A stretch of DNA of 64,000 nt from Massarina eburnea CBS 473.64 (taxonomy: Eukaryota; Ascomycota; Dothideomycetes; Pleosporales; Massarinaceae): assembly GCA_010093635.1 (NCBI GenBank), contig MU006781.1, forward strand, positions 1,707,993 through 1,771,992, in the 5' to 3' direction. Of this stretch, positions 1 to 9,808 are shown in pieces. Every line of letters begins with the position of its first letter. The first letter of the stretch is position 1. Under the pieces are notes generated by a model, which saw nothing but the letters and a program-made list of their open reading frames with translations, had not been told where the DNA came from and ran no database searches. Made by a program: the position numbers and the translations under genes.

Positions 1-610
1 TTATCCTTGGTTCTCTAGGGTTTGCATTCCCAGTTGGCTGGATCTCATGATTGCGCAGTACCCAAATTTGCATGGGTGCGGCTACGCGGTAGTACCGGAA
101 TCCCTCGATACAATCACTTCGTACAATTGAATTAGTTGCACGGTACGCCTTGGTACTGTGTTGTTCTCTAGGTTGACTGTATTTCGTGCATCTCTTGCAC
201 TTTCACTGCGCTTCTAACTCATGTTGATATTCTGGGTATTCCCTCAATCTCTTCAGTATTTTATCAATTATAGCCATGTGTACTATGGCAAAAGTATATA
301 CCTATTCAGCGCCCAAGCGTTCTTGCCACGCTCCTTCTCAACCATGGTTCAATAATTGAAATGTATGTCTGAAAGGTGGTATTCGATAAGAACGCGACAA
401 CCAAAGAGTGGATACTATAGATAAGAAAGCAAACGAGGTTTCTCTTTAATGACGAGCTTATGAATTGTTTAGGTAGTGAGTTACATTGTATCCTGTTGAG
501 AGGTAGGGGTCGCTGATTTGTGGAAATAAGTCAATCAGATAGTACACTGCGCGCCTGCCAATTTCGTGATCCCATGCATTAGAGAGTGGAGGGGAGGAGT
601 TTTCGATGGA

Positions 611-695
611 GATAATACTGTTGAGATGTTGAGGCCCTATTGAATGCAGGTAACTTAGCACGCTATTGTATGCCTCCCCCCCACAGGTATGTCGA
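611..695 (-). repeat. Dispersed repeat remnant, copy 1
   Basis: This segment aligns by eye with 29829-29912 over about 80 bases. Most differences are C/T or G/A changes. Read on the minus strand, both copies encode a matching short peptide beginning MLS and containing GPQH. It therefore looks like a fragment of an old mobile element or dispersed gene family. The full element is not recognisable. Confidence 0.55.
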
Positions 696-1473
696 TAGAG
701 AGCTGCGGCAACCCTCGACGGAAGATTCTATACAGAAAACTCTATGATACAATTCCGCAACCATTCTTTTCTCTTTAACGGATAGGTCGGTACTACTTGA
801 GAACTGTGATGTATCTAGAGTAAATCATAGTCCCGGACGTCACACAATGCGTCACAGCAACCACACTGATCGTAATCAACACTGCGACAATCTACATCCG
901 TCTCCTTCGTTAGCGCTAATCTTCCAACCTCAAAGATAGAAGATGTCACATACCTTGGTCCTCATCCTGATCAACATCCTACACCCTCTCCACCGCTGCT
1001 GTTGCCGCCAATACTATCCACCCATACCCCACCACTAAACACAAAATCGCCATGTTCAGAAACAGCACCGAGCTATTCCATATCATCTGTCGGTGCCGAC
1101 TAGGTCTCCACTTATTATCCGCAGTCTTGCTCGCGAGCTAGAACTGTATCTTATCCCCGGCTTCGATACGCGTGTCCGAGGAATGGAGTTTGAGACGCCG
1201 TAGTATGTATGGCTGCAGCGCTTTACGGATCGAACAGAGCGAGAGTATAGAGGAGGCACTGTAGAGTGGTTTAGCTGGCCATGGGGCGGCTTCGAAGCCG
1301 GGCCATGAGTACCATGGTAGACTGCTGTGACGATGCCGGCGATGAGGGCGGACTGACTGTTGGCTCGGATTATTAGGATTTGATCCAGGATTTGGAAGAT
1401 AAAGAAGGGAAGGAAATGCGCAAAAAAAAAATGCCACAAACATGCAAACGAATACACCAAAAATAAATAAATA

Positions 1474-1512
1474 TGCAAAAAAAAAAATTCGTCTCGGGAA
1501 TTCGAACCCGCA
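1474..1512 (-). other. tRNA T-arm/B-box-like fragment followed by T-tract
   Basis: On the minus strand the sequence GGGTTCGAATTCCCG resembles a tRNA T-arm, matching the pol III B-box at 10 of 11 positions. About a dozen bases downstream there is a run of T residues (poly-A on the plus strand), as in a pol III terminator. No matching acceptor stem or anticodon arm can be built upstream, so this is not called a tRNA. A tRNA pseudogene or SINE-like relic is possible. Confidence 0.3.
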
Positions 1513-2055
1513 AAACAGAAATAAACATCTACACCCACAAGTTTACACCACAGGTGATCTAGTCCGACTCTACGAGCGTTCCTCCCAGACCACCTTGGAA
1601 TCCGAACAGTGGTACTTTGAAGAGTATCCACCGAAGTCCAGGAGCATAGTGTTTATTGAAAGTTTTGAGTTTTATTAAAAATATATAGGGTATCGACGAC
1701 TTTTTTTTTGGAAATGGAGTTTAGTTCTAAAGTCTTGGAATCGGTGTGTTCAAACGCTGGCTGAGTAAGTTAGTTGCTCCAACCCTCAAGAACTTTATGA
1801 CGGCTGGATCGGTACTTGTGGGTGCAGTTTTGCTAGGAGACTCTGGCTAAACTGTAGGTCAAATTCCGTTCAAATGGCCTTTCGGAGGACAAAGTCAACA
1901 ATATTTTGAGGCGATTCGGACCACAGATGGTTACATAGTCGTCCTGGAAAAGATGTGATGAGGCCAACGGGTTCCTCGGCAGAGGATATGGAGTTATAAT
2001 TACAGGGTGCGTTCGCAATGAGTCCTACAGCAAATTTGTATACAAAATCCCACTT

Positions 2056-3608
2056 CTAATAGACATAGAAGTTGATCGCCTCATTGTCCATCGCCCTGAT
2101 CTTCTTGTTGTCTCGTTGCAGGATGAGCCGCAACACCCACGCACAAAGCACAACACCAGCCGAGAATCCAACACTAGCATACATCGCTTTCCCAAAACGC
2201 GGCGCATCGCTATCTGGCCACAAATACGGCGTGTACACGAATGAAAGATTGCCCAGCGTGTTCACAATGGCAATGGTCACAGCCTTCTTCTCGTCAGTTT
2301 GGCCGAGCACCGCACCAGTCCACGCTAAGACGATATTATTAACTCCATAGGTCGCTCCGACGAAGAGAATCATGGCAAAGTATCGTGCTCCGATGTTCAA
2401 TGTAGCAGTTCCCAGAATGAAACCTACGATTGCGACGGCCTTGGAGAGGGTGATGTGCCATGTGCGTTCGTTGTGGTGCCCCGAGGACCATGAAACGGCA
2501 ACAGATACGAAGGCGGCGAGGAGGTATGGAGGGCAGGTAAGCACAAGGGTGATGGTGGTGCTGAAACCAAGAGTTTCTACTACAGTGGGTAGGAAGTTCT
2601 TGAAGCCGTTGGCGGAGAGATGCAGGTTCTGCATCAAGGCAAATACCCAGGTGCGGTAATCCATGCAGGCCTCGCGCAGTCCTTTCCAGATGTTGATATT
2701 TTCCCGGCGCTGAGTCGTGTCGCGGGCAATTCGTGCATGGGCTAGTTCTCGCTGGGCCTGACTGAGCCATCGGGTTTGGAGGGGAGCGTCAGGAAGTATG
2801 AAAAATCCCACTACAGCTACGCCAACTGCACATTGTCAGTACAACGATCCGAGACGTTAGAGGAAGTCTTGACGAACCCGTGACTACGCCTTGGAGAAGA
2901 AACAACCATCTCCATCCCTCAAGACCATGCTTCCCATCGAGACCGGCAAATACGCCAGCTGCGATCAATCCGGAGAAGGAGCTGGCGATCAGGTTGCCAG
3001 TGTAGAAGATGGACATTCTCGTGGCAGCCTCTTTGCGTGTGTAGAACAAGCTGATCATGTACAGACCACCGGGATAGAAAGGCGCTTCAGTGATACCGAG
3101 GATCAGTCTGCAGGCTAACATGCCGTGGTAGTTCTTGACAACCATCATGAGCGTGGAGACCACTGCCCACGCCAACATCCAGCCGGCCATGTAATGCGAA
3201 GGCCTGGTGCGCGTAAGGAGCATGTTGCTTGGGATTTGGCCTATTAGATAACTAGGGTGGGTTAGTTAGATGCTGTCTTGCGTATAGGAATGATTTCGCT
3301 CACCCAACAAAGAAGATGCTCACGCATGTGTTATATTCAGTACCCTTGAGCCCCAGATCCTTGGTCAAGCCATTAAGCTTTCCGTTGACGATGGCGTTGC
3401 GATCTAGGAAGTTGAGGAAGTACATGAGCCATAAGATGGGCAGGATGTAGAGGTCCAGCTTCTTGACCAGCGCCTTCTCAGCTGCGTCCTTTTCGAGAGC
3501 AGCTCCGAACTTGTCGAGTTCTACGTGCTCTGGCTTGACAATGGGGTCGACAGTATCATTCCTCTCCACAGAGACCCTTGGCTTGGACTGGTCGATTGGA
3601 GAAGTCAT
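2056..3608 (-). CDS. MFS transporter, Dal5/anion:cation symporter type
   Basis: This is a plasma-membrane permease of the major facilitator superfamily, closest in appearance to the fungal Dal5 (allantoate permease) group that imports organic anions and vitamins. The substrate cannot be read from sequence. Three exons (3608-3304, 3251-2878, 2825-2056) join in frame to give 482 residues, a normal length. The introns begin GTGAGC and GTTCGT; the second has a CTGAC branch site. A cytosolic N-terminus precedes the first membrane span (LDLYILPILWLMYFLNFLDR). The family hallmark RLILGITEAPFYPGG lies near residue 150. The gene diverges from the NRPS-like reductase at 4028 across 419 bp, so shared regulation and substrate or product transport are possible but inferred. 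Confidence 0.88.
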
Positions 3609-4027
3609 GATGGGCAGAGAAGGCGGGACGGTTGGGGGGTAGAGCCGAAGCTTCAGGCTGGCTCTCTCGTTACATTCTATAGATACAAAGGTATTTATAC
3701 AAAGTGTAGGATGGCATTGTAGACTGTGACTTGTGGAAGATTGTAGCAGACAGGATCACCCATCTAGAATACGCATGAGGAAGGCATGAGAAAGGTATGG
3801 GGGCTAGCGTGCGGGGTGTCATCCGAAATAGGAAATGGCGGACGCGGGGTCCAGGGAGATGTGCACGCGATCATCTTCGGTGGCCACCAGCCCGAGTTAC
3901 GCCGTGGAAAAGGGCCACCGGCTACGAAGGCTTTTTTCGGACTGTAGTACATGATAGTACATATATCGTATGGGAGCACATGTATGTCGCTACAGTAATC
4001 CGTTAGCAAGGACCACAGGACTTCGTC
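3609..4027. promoter_or_regulatory. Shared intergenic promoter region of transporter and NRPS-like reductase
   Basis: This 419 bp gap separates two divergent start codons and must carry both promoters. I see no recognisable regulator site that I would name. Short open frames here are not supported as genes. Confidence 0.5.
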
Positions 4028-7000
4028 ATGCCTCTATCCGGTGGAGAAATCTTTACACTTGATGAGCTTATCAAGCGACGCGCCTCTGAACTTCAATCTG
4101 CACCTCTGCTTGCATACCCCAAAGAAGGCCTCATCGACTACGAAGAACACTCTGCACTCTCCATAGACAAATATGTCGATGCCGCCGTTCACACATTGCT
4201 ACAACGAGGACTGGAACCGGCCGATCCGAATCGCAAGCAAGCTCCCGTCGTTGGGATACTTGCACACTCAAGCCTGCATTTTATCATTACCCTTTTGGCT
4301 CTGACCAGACTGGGATATGCTGCCCTTCTTCTCTCCACTCGACTCGCGAGTCCGGCTATATCACGTCTACTGGGATTGGCGGAATGTGATATTGTCCTCA
4401 CGACAACGCATTATCACGCAGTGCTAGCTGAAGTGCAAGCTGAACGCAATGTCACTCTATTTGAGATGTTGCAGCGCGAAGACTACTTTGGTGTCGATGC
4501 CCCAGTTTTCTCCCGGGAATACGACTCTGAGATCGAGAACCCAAAGTATGCTGTCATTATCCACTCATCGGGCTCCACTGGACTACCGAAACCAATATAT
4601 CTCACCCATCGGAGTTGTATTGCATCCTTCACGACCCATCTAGATCGCAGAGCCATGATGACGCAGCCACTGTTCCATAGCTTCGGCTTCTACGAGACCT
4701 TTAGGTCCATCTACTCTGGAAAACCAATGTACGTATATCCTGGCCCCGGACTGTTTTGACCATTGCATGGCTCTAAGACATCACCTTGTAAGAGGTCAAG
4801 TGGCATGCACCGAGAATGAACTTTGCTGACTGTGTACCCCGACCAATAGGTACTACGTCAACTACGCATTGCCGTTGACGAAGCACAATCTGACAACGGC
4901 AGTTGCTTATGTTAAGCCAGAGGTGATGTTCTGCGTCCCTTATGTATTGAAGCTCTTTGCGGAATCGGAGGAGGGGATCCAGTGCCTCGCTGCGATTGAC
5001 ATTGTCATGTATGGGGGAAGTGCTTGCCCAGACGATCTAGGTCACAGGCTTGTCGAAGGCGGTGTGAACCTTGTTGCCAACTACGGCGCTACCGAGACGA
5101 GTAGACTGATGACTTCGGTCAGACCCGCAGGAGACAAAGCTTGGGATTACCTGCGCATCCTACCGCAGGTGAAGCAATGGGTTCTCATGGACGAGATTGC
5201 GCCGGACATCTTTGAGTGTGTCGCCCTGGATGGCTTGCGCTCGAAAAGCACAATTAATTCGGATAACCCACCGCGGTCTTTCCGCACACGCGATCTCTTC
5301 ATGCACCATCCAACGAATCACGACTGGTGGAAGTATGTCTCAAGGCTAGACGACAGACTCACTCTCGTAAACGGCGAGAAGGTACTTCCGATACCTATTG
5401 AGGGTCGAATTCGACAAGAGAGTCTAGTCAAAGAAGCAGTGGTATTTGGAGATGGGAAGACATTCCCCGGTGTTCTGATCATCAAGGCCGATTCAGCTGC
5501 ACACATCCCCGACGAAGAGTTCGCGAAGCAAATCTGGCCAGCCGTGGAAGATGCCAACGCACGAGCTGAAAGCTTTTCCCGCATCCCTCAAGATCTCGTC
5601 GTCATCCTCCCCTCAGATGCAACATACGCTGGAACCGACAAAGGTACATTCGTTCGTGCCCAAGTTTACTTACAATATCAACAACATATCGAAGACGCAT
5701 ACAACAATTTCGAGAACGCCACCGGGTCGGATTCGATCGACAAGGTTTCACTGTCACTCGAGGAGCTCGAAACATATCTCTTGCGCCGATTCCGCGAACA
5801 CTTGCACGTGGACTTGCCATCGAAAGAGACTGACTTTTTCGCTTTCGGTGTTGACAGTCTGCAATGCATGAAGATGTGGAGCTTGATCAAGAAAGAAGTC
5901 GATCTATCGGGAAAACAGGATCAACTGGGTCAGAACATACTCTACGAGACTGGAAATGTATCCGCTCTCGCGCAATATCTCGATAGCCTCAATACCGGAA
6001 ACCAGGAAGTCTCTACAGACCAGACAAAAGTAATGACCGATCTGATCGCAAAGTACTCGACGTTTAAAACCTTCGAATATCCCAAACCTACCAAACAAGT
6101 CGTGCTTTTAACCGGGGTAACAGGCGGTCTCGGGGCCCACCTCCTCAGCCAACTTGTGGACAATTCGAACGTAGCCGAAGTATGGGTCCTCGTGCGCGCC
6201 CGCTCCGACCATGCAGCTCTAGAACGAACACTCGCGAGCCTCTCATCCCGCGAGCTTTCTCTCTCCATTCCAAATCTTCGCAAAGTCTCGGCCATTGCAT
6301 CCAACCTCAGTGCTTCGGATTACAGTCTCGGCGCCCAAAGGTTAGAGGAACTGCGCTCCAAACTCACTCTCGTCATCCACAGTGCTTGGGCCGTCAATTT
6401 CAACATTTCAGTCCGGAGCTTCGAGGACCAACACATTTCGACTGTCCAGTCACTCATCAATCTTTGCCAGAGCACGACTCACGGATCACCAGCGAAGTTC
6501 ATATTCTGTTCCTCAGTGTCGTCGGCTGCTGCCACGCCACGACCGGGTGTTGTACCTGAGGGCCCTGTCACCGACATAAATTTCGTTCAAGGCACGGGAT
6601 ACGCGCAGTCAAAATACGTTACAGAGCATATCGTGCTCAATGCAGCGAGCACTTTTGGTGCTGATGCCCGGGTCATGAGAATCGGGCAACTGATTGGTGA
6701 CAGTGTGGTTGGAGAATGGAATACGACCGAAGGTATCCCACTCATGATCCAAACAGCCATCACACTCGGTGCTCTTCCTGCCCTGGATGAAGAGATGTCT
6801 TGGCTGCCAGTTGACTTTGCGGGCCATATCATTCTTGATCTCGCAAATGAGGCTGCTCGCCCTGATCTCATCTACCACGTTTTGAACCCAACGCGCTTCC
6901 ACTGGACCAGGGATATGTTGCCTGCTCTAGCCGATGCAGGGCTCGAGTTCGAGACTTTGCCTACAGATCAATGGATGGAGAGACTGCGCAACTCGAATAA

Positions 7001-7211
7001 GGACCCCGAAAAGAACCCGCCAATCAAGTTGCTGGATTGGTTCGAGAGTAAATATGGACACGGAGCGAGCACAAAGAAGAAAGGGCTGCTGGTATATGAG
7101 ACCAAGGAGACAGCGAAAAGAAGTGAGGCTATACAGCGCGTCCCGGACGTCACTGATAGAGCGTATATTGGGAAGGTTGTTGACAGACTAAAGAGACACT
7201 GGGTCGCGTAG
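4028..7211 (+). CDS. NRPS-like adenylation-carrier-reductase (A-T-R) enzyme
   Basis: This NRPS-like carboxylic acid reductase should activate a carboxylic acid with ATP, load it on a phosphopantetheine arm and release it reductively as an aldehyde or alcohol. Two exons (4028-4728, 4850-7211) around a 121 nt GT-AG intron with a CTGAC branch site give 1020 residues, typical for A-T-R enzymes. The A domain shows SSGSTGLPK (about residue 180) and NYGATE. The carrier motif FFAFGVDSLQC holds the phosphopantetheine serine near 570. The reductase domain begins with LTGVTGGLG near 650 and has the YAQSK catalytic Tyr-Lys pair near 816. There is no condensation domain. It is divergent from the MFS transporter at 3608. 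It resembles, but is shorter than, Lys2 aminoadipate reductase; the substrate is unknown. Confidence 0.9.
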
Positions 7212-8114
7212 GTAGTTCTTGTTTGTTTACCGATAGACTAGACTAGTGTAAAATCATATGCTTCATCGCAAGTTTTGGGAGACCGAGGTCTATGCGTTAT
7301 GATCTATAATTGACTCCCGCTCGGTCATCAGCACGGGGATCATCTTGAGTCCCCATCCTGCGGAATTTCACTAGCCTTGCGGGCTTCCGCCCCCATATAC
7401 TCAATCCAGGCATAACACGGGTGAAAATGCACTTGATTATGAAACAAGAAACTGCAAATAGGCTGCAAATCGGTTAAGGTTATCTAGGAGAGAGCATATA
7501 TGGCATTATTCCCTCGTCTCCACAGCTTTCACGAGCGAGAACCTATTGAGGTGTAGTAAACGCCCCCACGACTGCGTCACTCAACCCCAAGCGAGCATCC
7601 CGGCATACACAGGTTGCAGGTCATACATAAAAGGGCCGAAGTTCTAGCGTCGTACAGTACTAAATATGTAACTTATTGTAAACCCTAGGTTAAACTGCTC
7701 TATGGTTCGCGCTGCAGGTGGTGTTCCTAGCATGGCGAGTCGTGTACAGCTGTACTGGACGAAAATCGTACGATCGTCCGCTGGATTTCGACACTAGACC
7801 GTGTAGGAAAAAGGTATGCTCGGTAGCGCATGAATTATATCACTTTAGTATTTGCTACGCAGCGTATTCTGGCCTATCACAATGTCGTATACATGGAAGC
7901 GGCTTGTCGCACTGAACCAATATCTGAGTTAGGTTTAAAGTATGCGGTACCATAAGCGTGGGCAAAGCATCGTTTTATAGGCCCCATCGCCTTAGGCCAT
8001 CCCATCAGGCCCCATCCCATTGCTTACAGTCCCATCCCATCCCCTACGGCTTTTCTTCTTGAGCCTTCGCTTCTCTTCCTCTCTCTGTCATCAGCGAAGC
8101 CACCTGTCGAAGAA
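7212..8114. other. Intergenic region, CCCAT-rich before next gene
   Basis: No gene is supported in these 900 bases. The last part (about 7980-8045) is rich in repeated CCCATC/CCCAT units just upstream of the next start codon, probably 5' untranslated or promoter sequence. Confidence 0.5.
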
Positions 8115-9644
8115 ATGCTTCTCCCAAGGGGTCTCTTGCTCCTTGTCTGGGCATGTGTTGCGCTAGCAACACCAACATCATGTAAGTTTTGTTGTTAGGA
8201 AATGCCATAGTGCTCACTAACAACATTGCAGTAATCAGCGCGTCTTTGGAGCCGCGCGACGACACAGCATGCCCACCCACATATACGACAAAAAACGGCC
8301 TGAAGTTCACGAGTTACTGCAGCAACAACAGTCCCAGAAATAGTCAGTCGCAAATTCCTTGCATACATATTCTAAGCTAACCATTCCAGACTTGCTCGCC
8401 AATCCTCTCACAGGCATCAGCACCATGGCCCAATGTGCAGAACGCTGTTCCCGATTTCAAAACAACGGCAACAATTGCTACAGTATCGTCTAGCAGGAAG
8501 ATTATTACTGCTAGCTGCGTAGCAAGAATGCTACGACAGACAACCTCGTAAAGGATACCAATATCCATACTGCATATATCGACCCCAACGATATGCATGT
8601 ACCAACAACCAACTGTCCCGCCAACAATCTCTCTAACCAAACCCTGGATCTAAAGGGGGAAGGGAGCGTTAGATATGAAGTGCAGTGTAATAAGATCGTC
8701 GACGGATATAACATTTGTGGACGTGGAATGCCATCGTGTGACGCTCAGCCGTATAGTTTTTTCTATCATGCTGCAAGTTTGGAGGAGTGCTTAGAGTAGT
8801 GTGTAAAAGAGCACCCGCTTTGTAGAGCGGTTGCCTTTAGTAAGTGCATTCGCCGGCCCATACTACACAGCGGGGAAATAACTAACATTGGGTAGATCCA
8901 GACCTCACACTCGGCTACGCTAACTGCCTCCTCAAAAACAACGCGCCAGACCAGCTCAGCACCCCCGTCGAAACCGAAGGCATAATCCACAGCGCTATCA
9001 TAACTTCCATCGTGACCCCCAACACGACCTGCCCTTCTCCGAATGCATATACCTCTTCCCCCGGATCTTCGCCCAAACAATTCTCTATAAACTGCGGCCA
9101 GGATAATGCGGGCGCCAATATCACAAAGATCCATTCGCAGAACATCACCTCGTGTATGGACTCGTGCGCGACCAGCGACCAAGGTTGCGTCGGTGTGGTC
9201 TTCGACAGTAGCCTGCAGCAAGGGTACCAGAATTGCTACTTGAAGAATACGACAAGTGTAGGATCGAGTCTATCGATAGCAACATATACCGCAATGGTCT
9301 CAGGTTCAAGTTCAGGATCAGGCTCTAATTCCGGATCCTCTGATGCCTCTGAAGATGGCAGCGGGAGTTCAAAAGCGTAGATCGTCAGGCCAGTCATTAG
9401 TGGCCTCGTAGCAATTGCGCTTATCGGTGCGGCAATATGGTTCTTAAGGAGACAGAAAGCTGTTGCCGAGAAGAAGGGGGTCCCGTATCAGGGAGACTTT
9501 TATGAGCCTGGTAGAGCGGAGATGGATGGTGCGGGTGGTCTAAATGAGTTGAACAAGTCTACGTATCGGCAGGAAATGGATACACCTTTGAAGACGGCAC
9601 CGGTGGCGACAACGAGGGTGGATGCACATGAACTTGCAGGGTAA
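8115..9644 (+). pseudogene. PAN/Apple-like repeat membrane protein with four in-frame TAG codons
   Basis: Four exons (8115-8181, 8232-8342, 8390-8839, 8896-9644) join through three consensus introns into one frame of 459 codons. The product starts with a signal peptide (MLLPRGLLLLVWACVALA). It then has three cysteine-rich PAN/Apple-like repeats (pattern C-x3-C, then C-x-V-x-F, then C-x-LK), a Ser/Gly-rich linker, one membrane span (VISGLVAIALIGAAIWFL), a basic stop-transfer RRQK and a cytosolic tail. It would be a cell-surface adhesion or carbohydrate-binding protein. TAG stops interrupt it at 8491, 8512, 8797 and 9378, with no frameshift, TAA or TGA. The first two align with aromatic residues of the last repeat, so TGG is the likely ancestor. 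Either the gene is decayed by RIP-like mutation or its message is recoded. Confidence 0.75.
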
Positions 9645-9808
9645 ATGGATAGTCGACGACCAGGTATAGCCAGAGACGATAGAAATGTATTAGGAGGAAT
9701 GTAAATTAATCAACGTAGACATGACTGCATTTACGCTTTTAATGTAACCCACTGTGTGCAAGGCTTCATCGAAAAGTAAAGTCTTGATCTTTGACGCCAG
9801 GGAGTGAC

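Larger units (their letters stand above)
1..2055. other. Gene-free stretch with repeat debris
   Basis: I see no protein-coding gene that I can support in these two kilobases. Short open frames on both strands overlap each other, lack recognisable domains and show no consistent splice structure. The stretch does hold a dispersed repeat remnant (611-695) and a tRNA T-arm-like palindrome next to a poly-A run (about 1474-1512), both listed separately. It may be the decayed edge of a repeat block. The 3' end of the transporter gene at 2056 bounds it. Confidence 0.6.

Noticed and set aside
1474..1570. A tRNA gene on the minus strand ending near 1490
   Set aside because: Only the T-arm is convincing. 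No 5' strand of an acceptor stem pairs with the 3' end, and no anticodon arm of normal shape can be placed.
1083..1678. Overlapping frames of up to 182 codons on both strands
   Set aside because: They cross the poly-A tract and the tRNA-like palindrome, give low-complexity Phe-rich peptides and match nothing I know.
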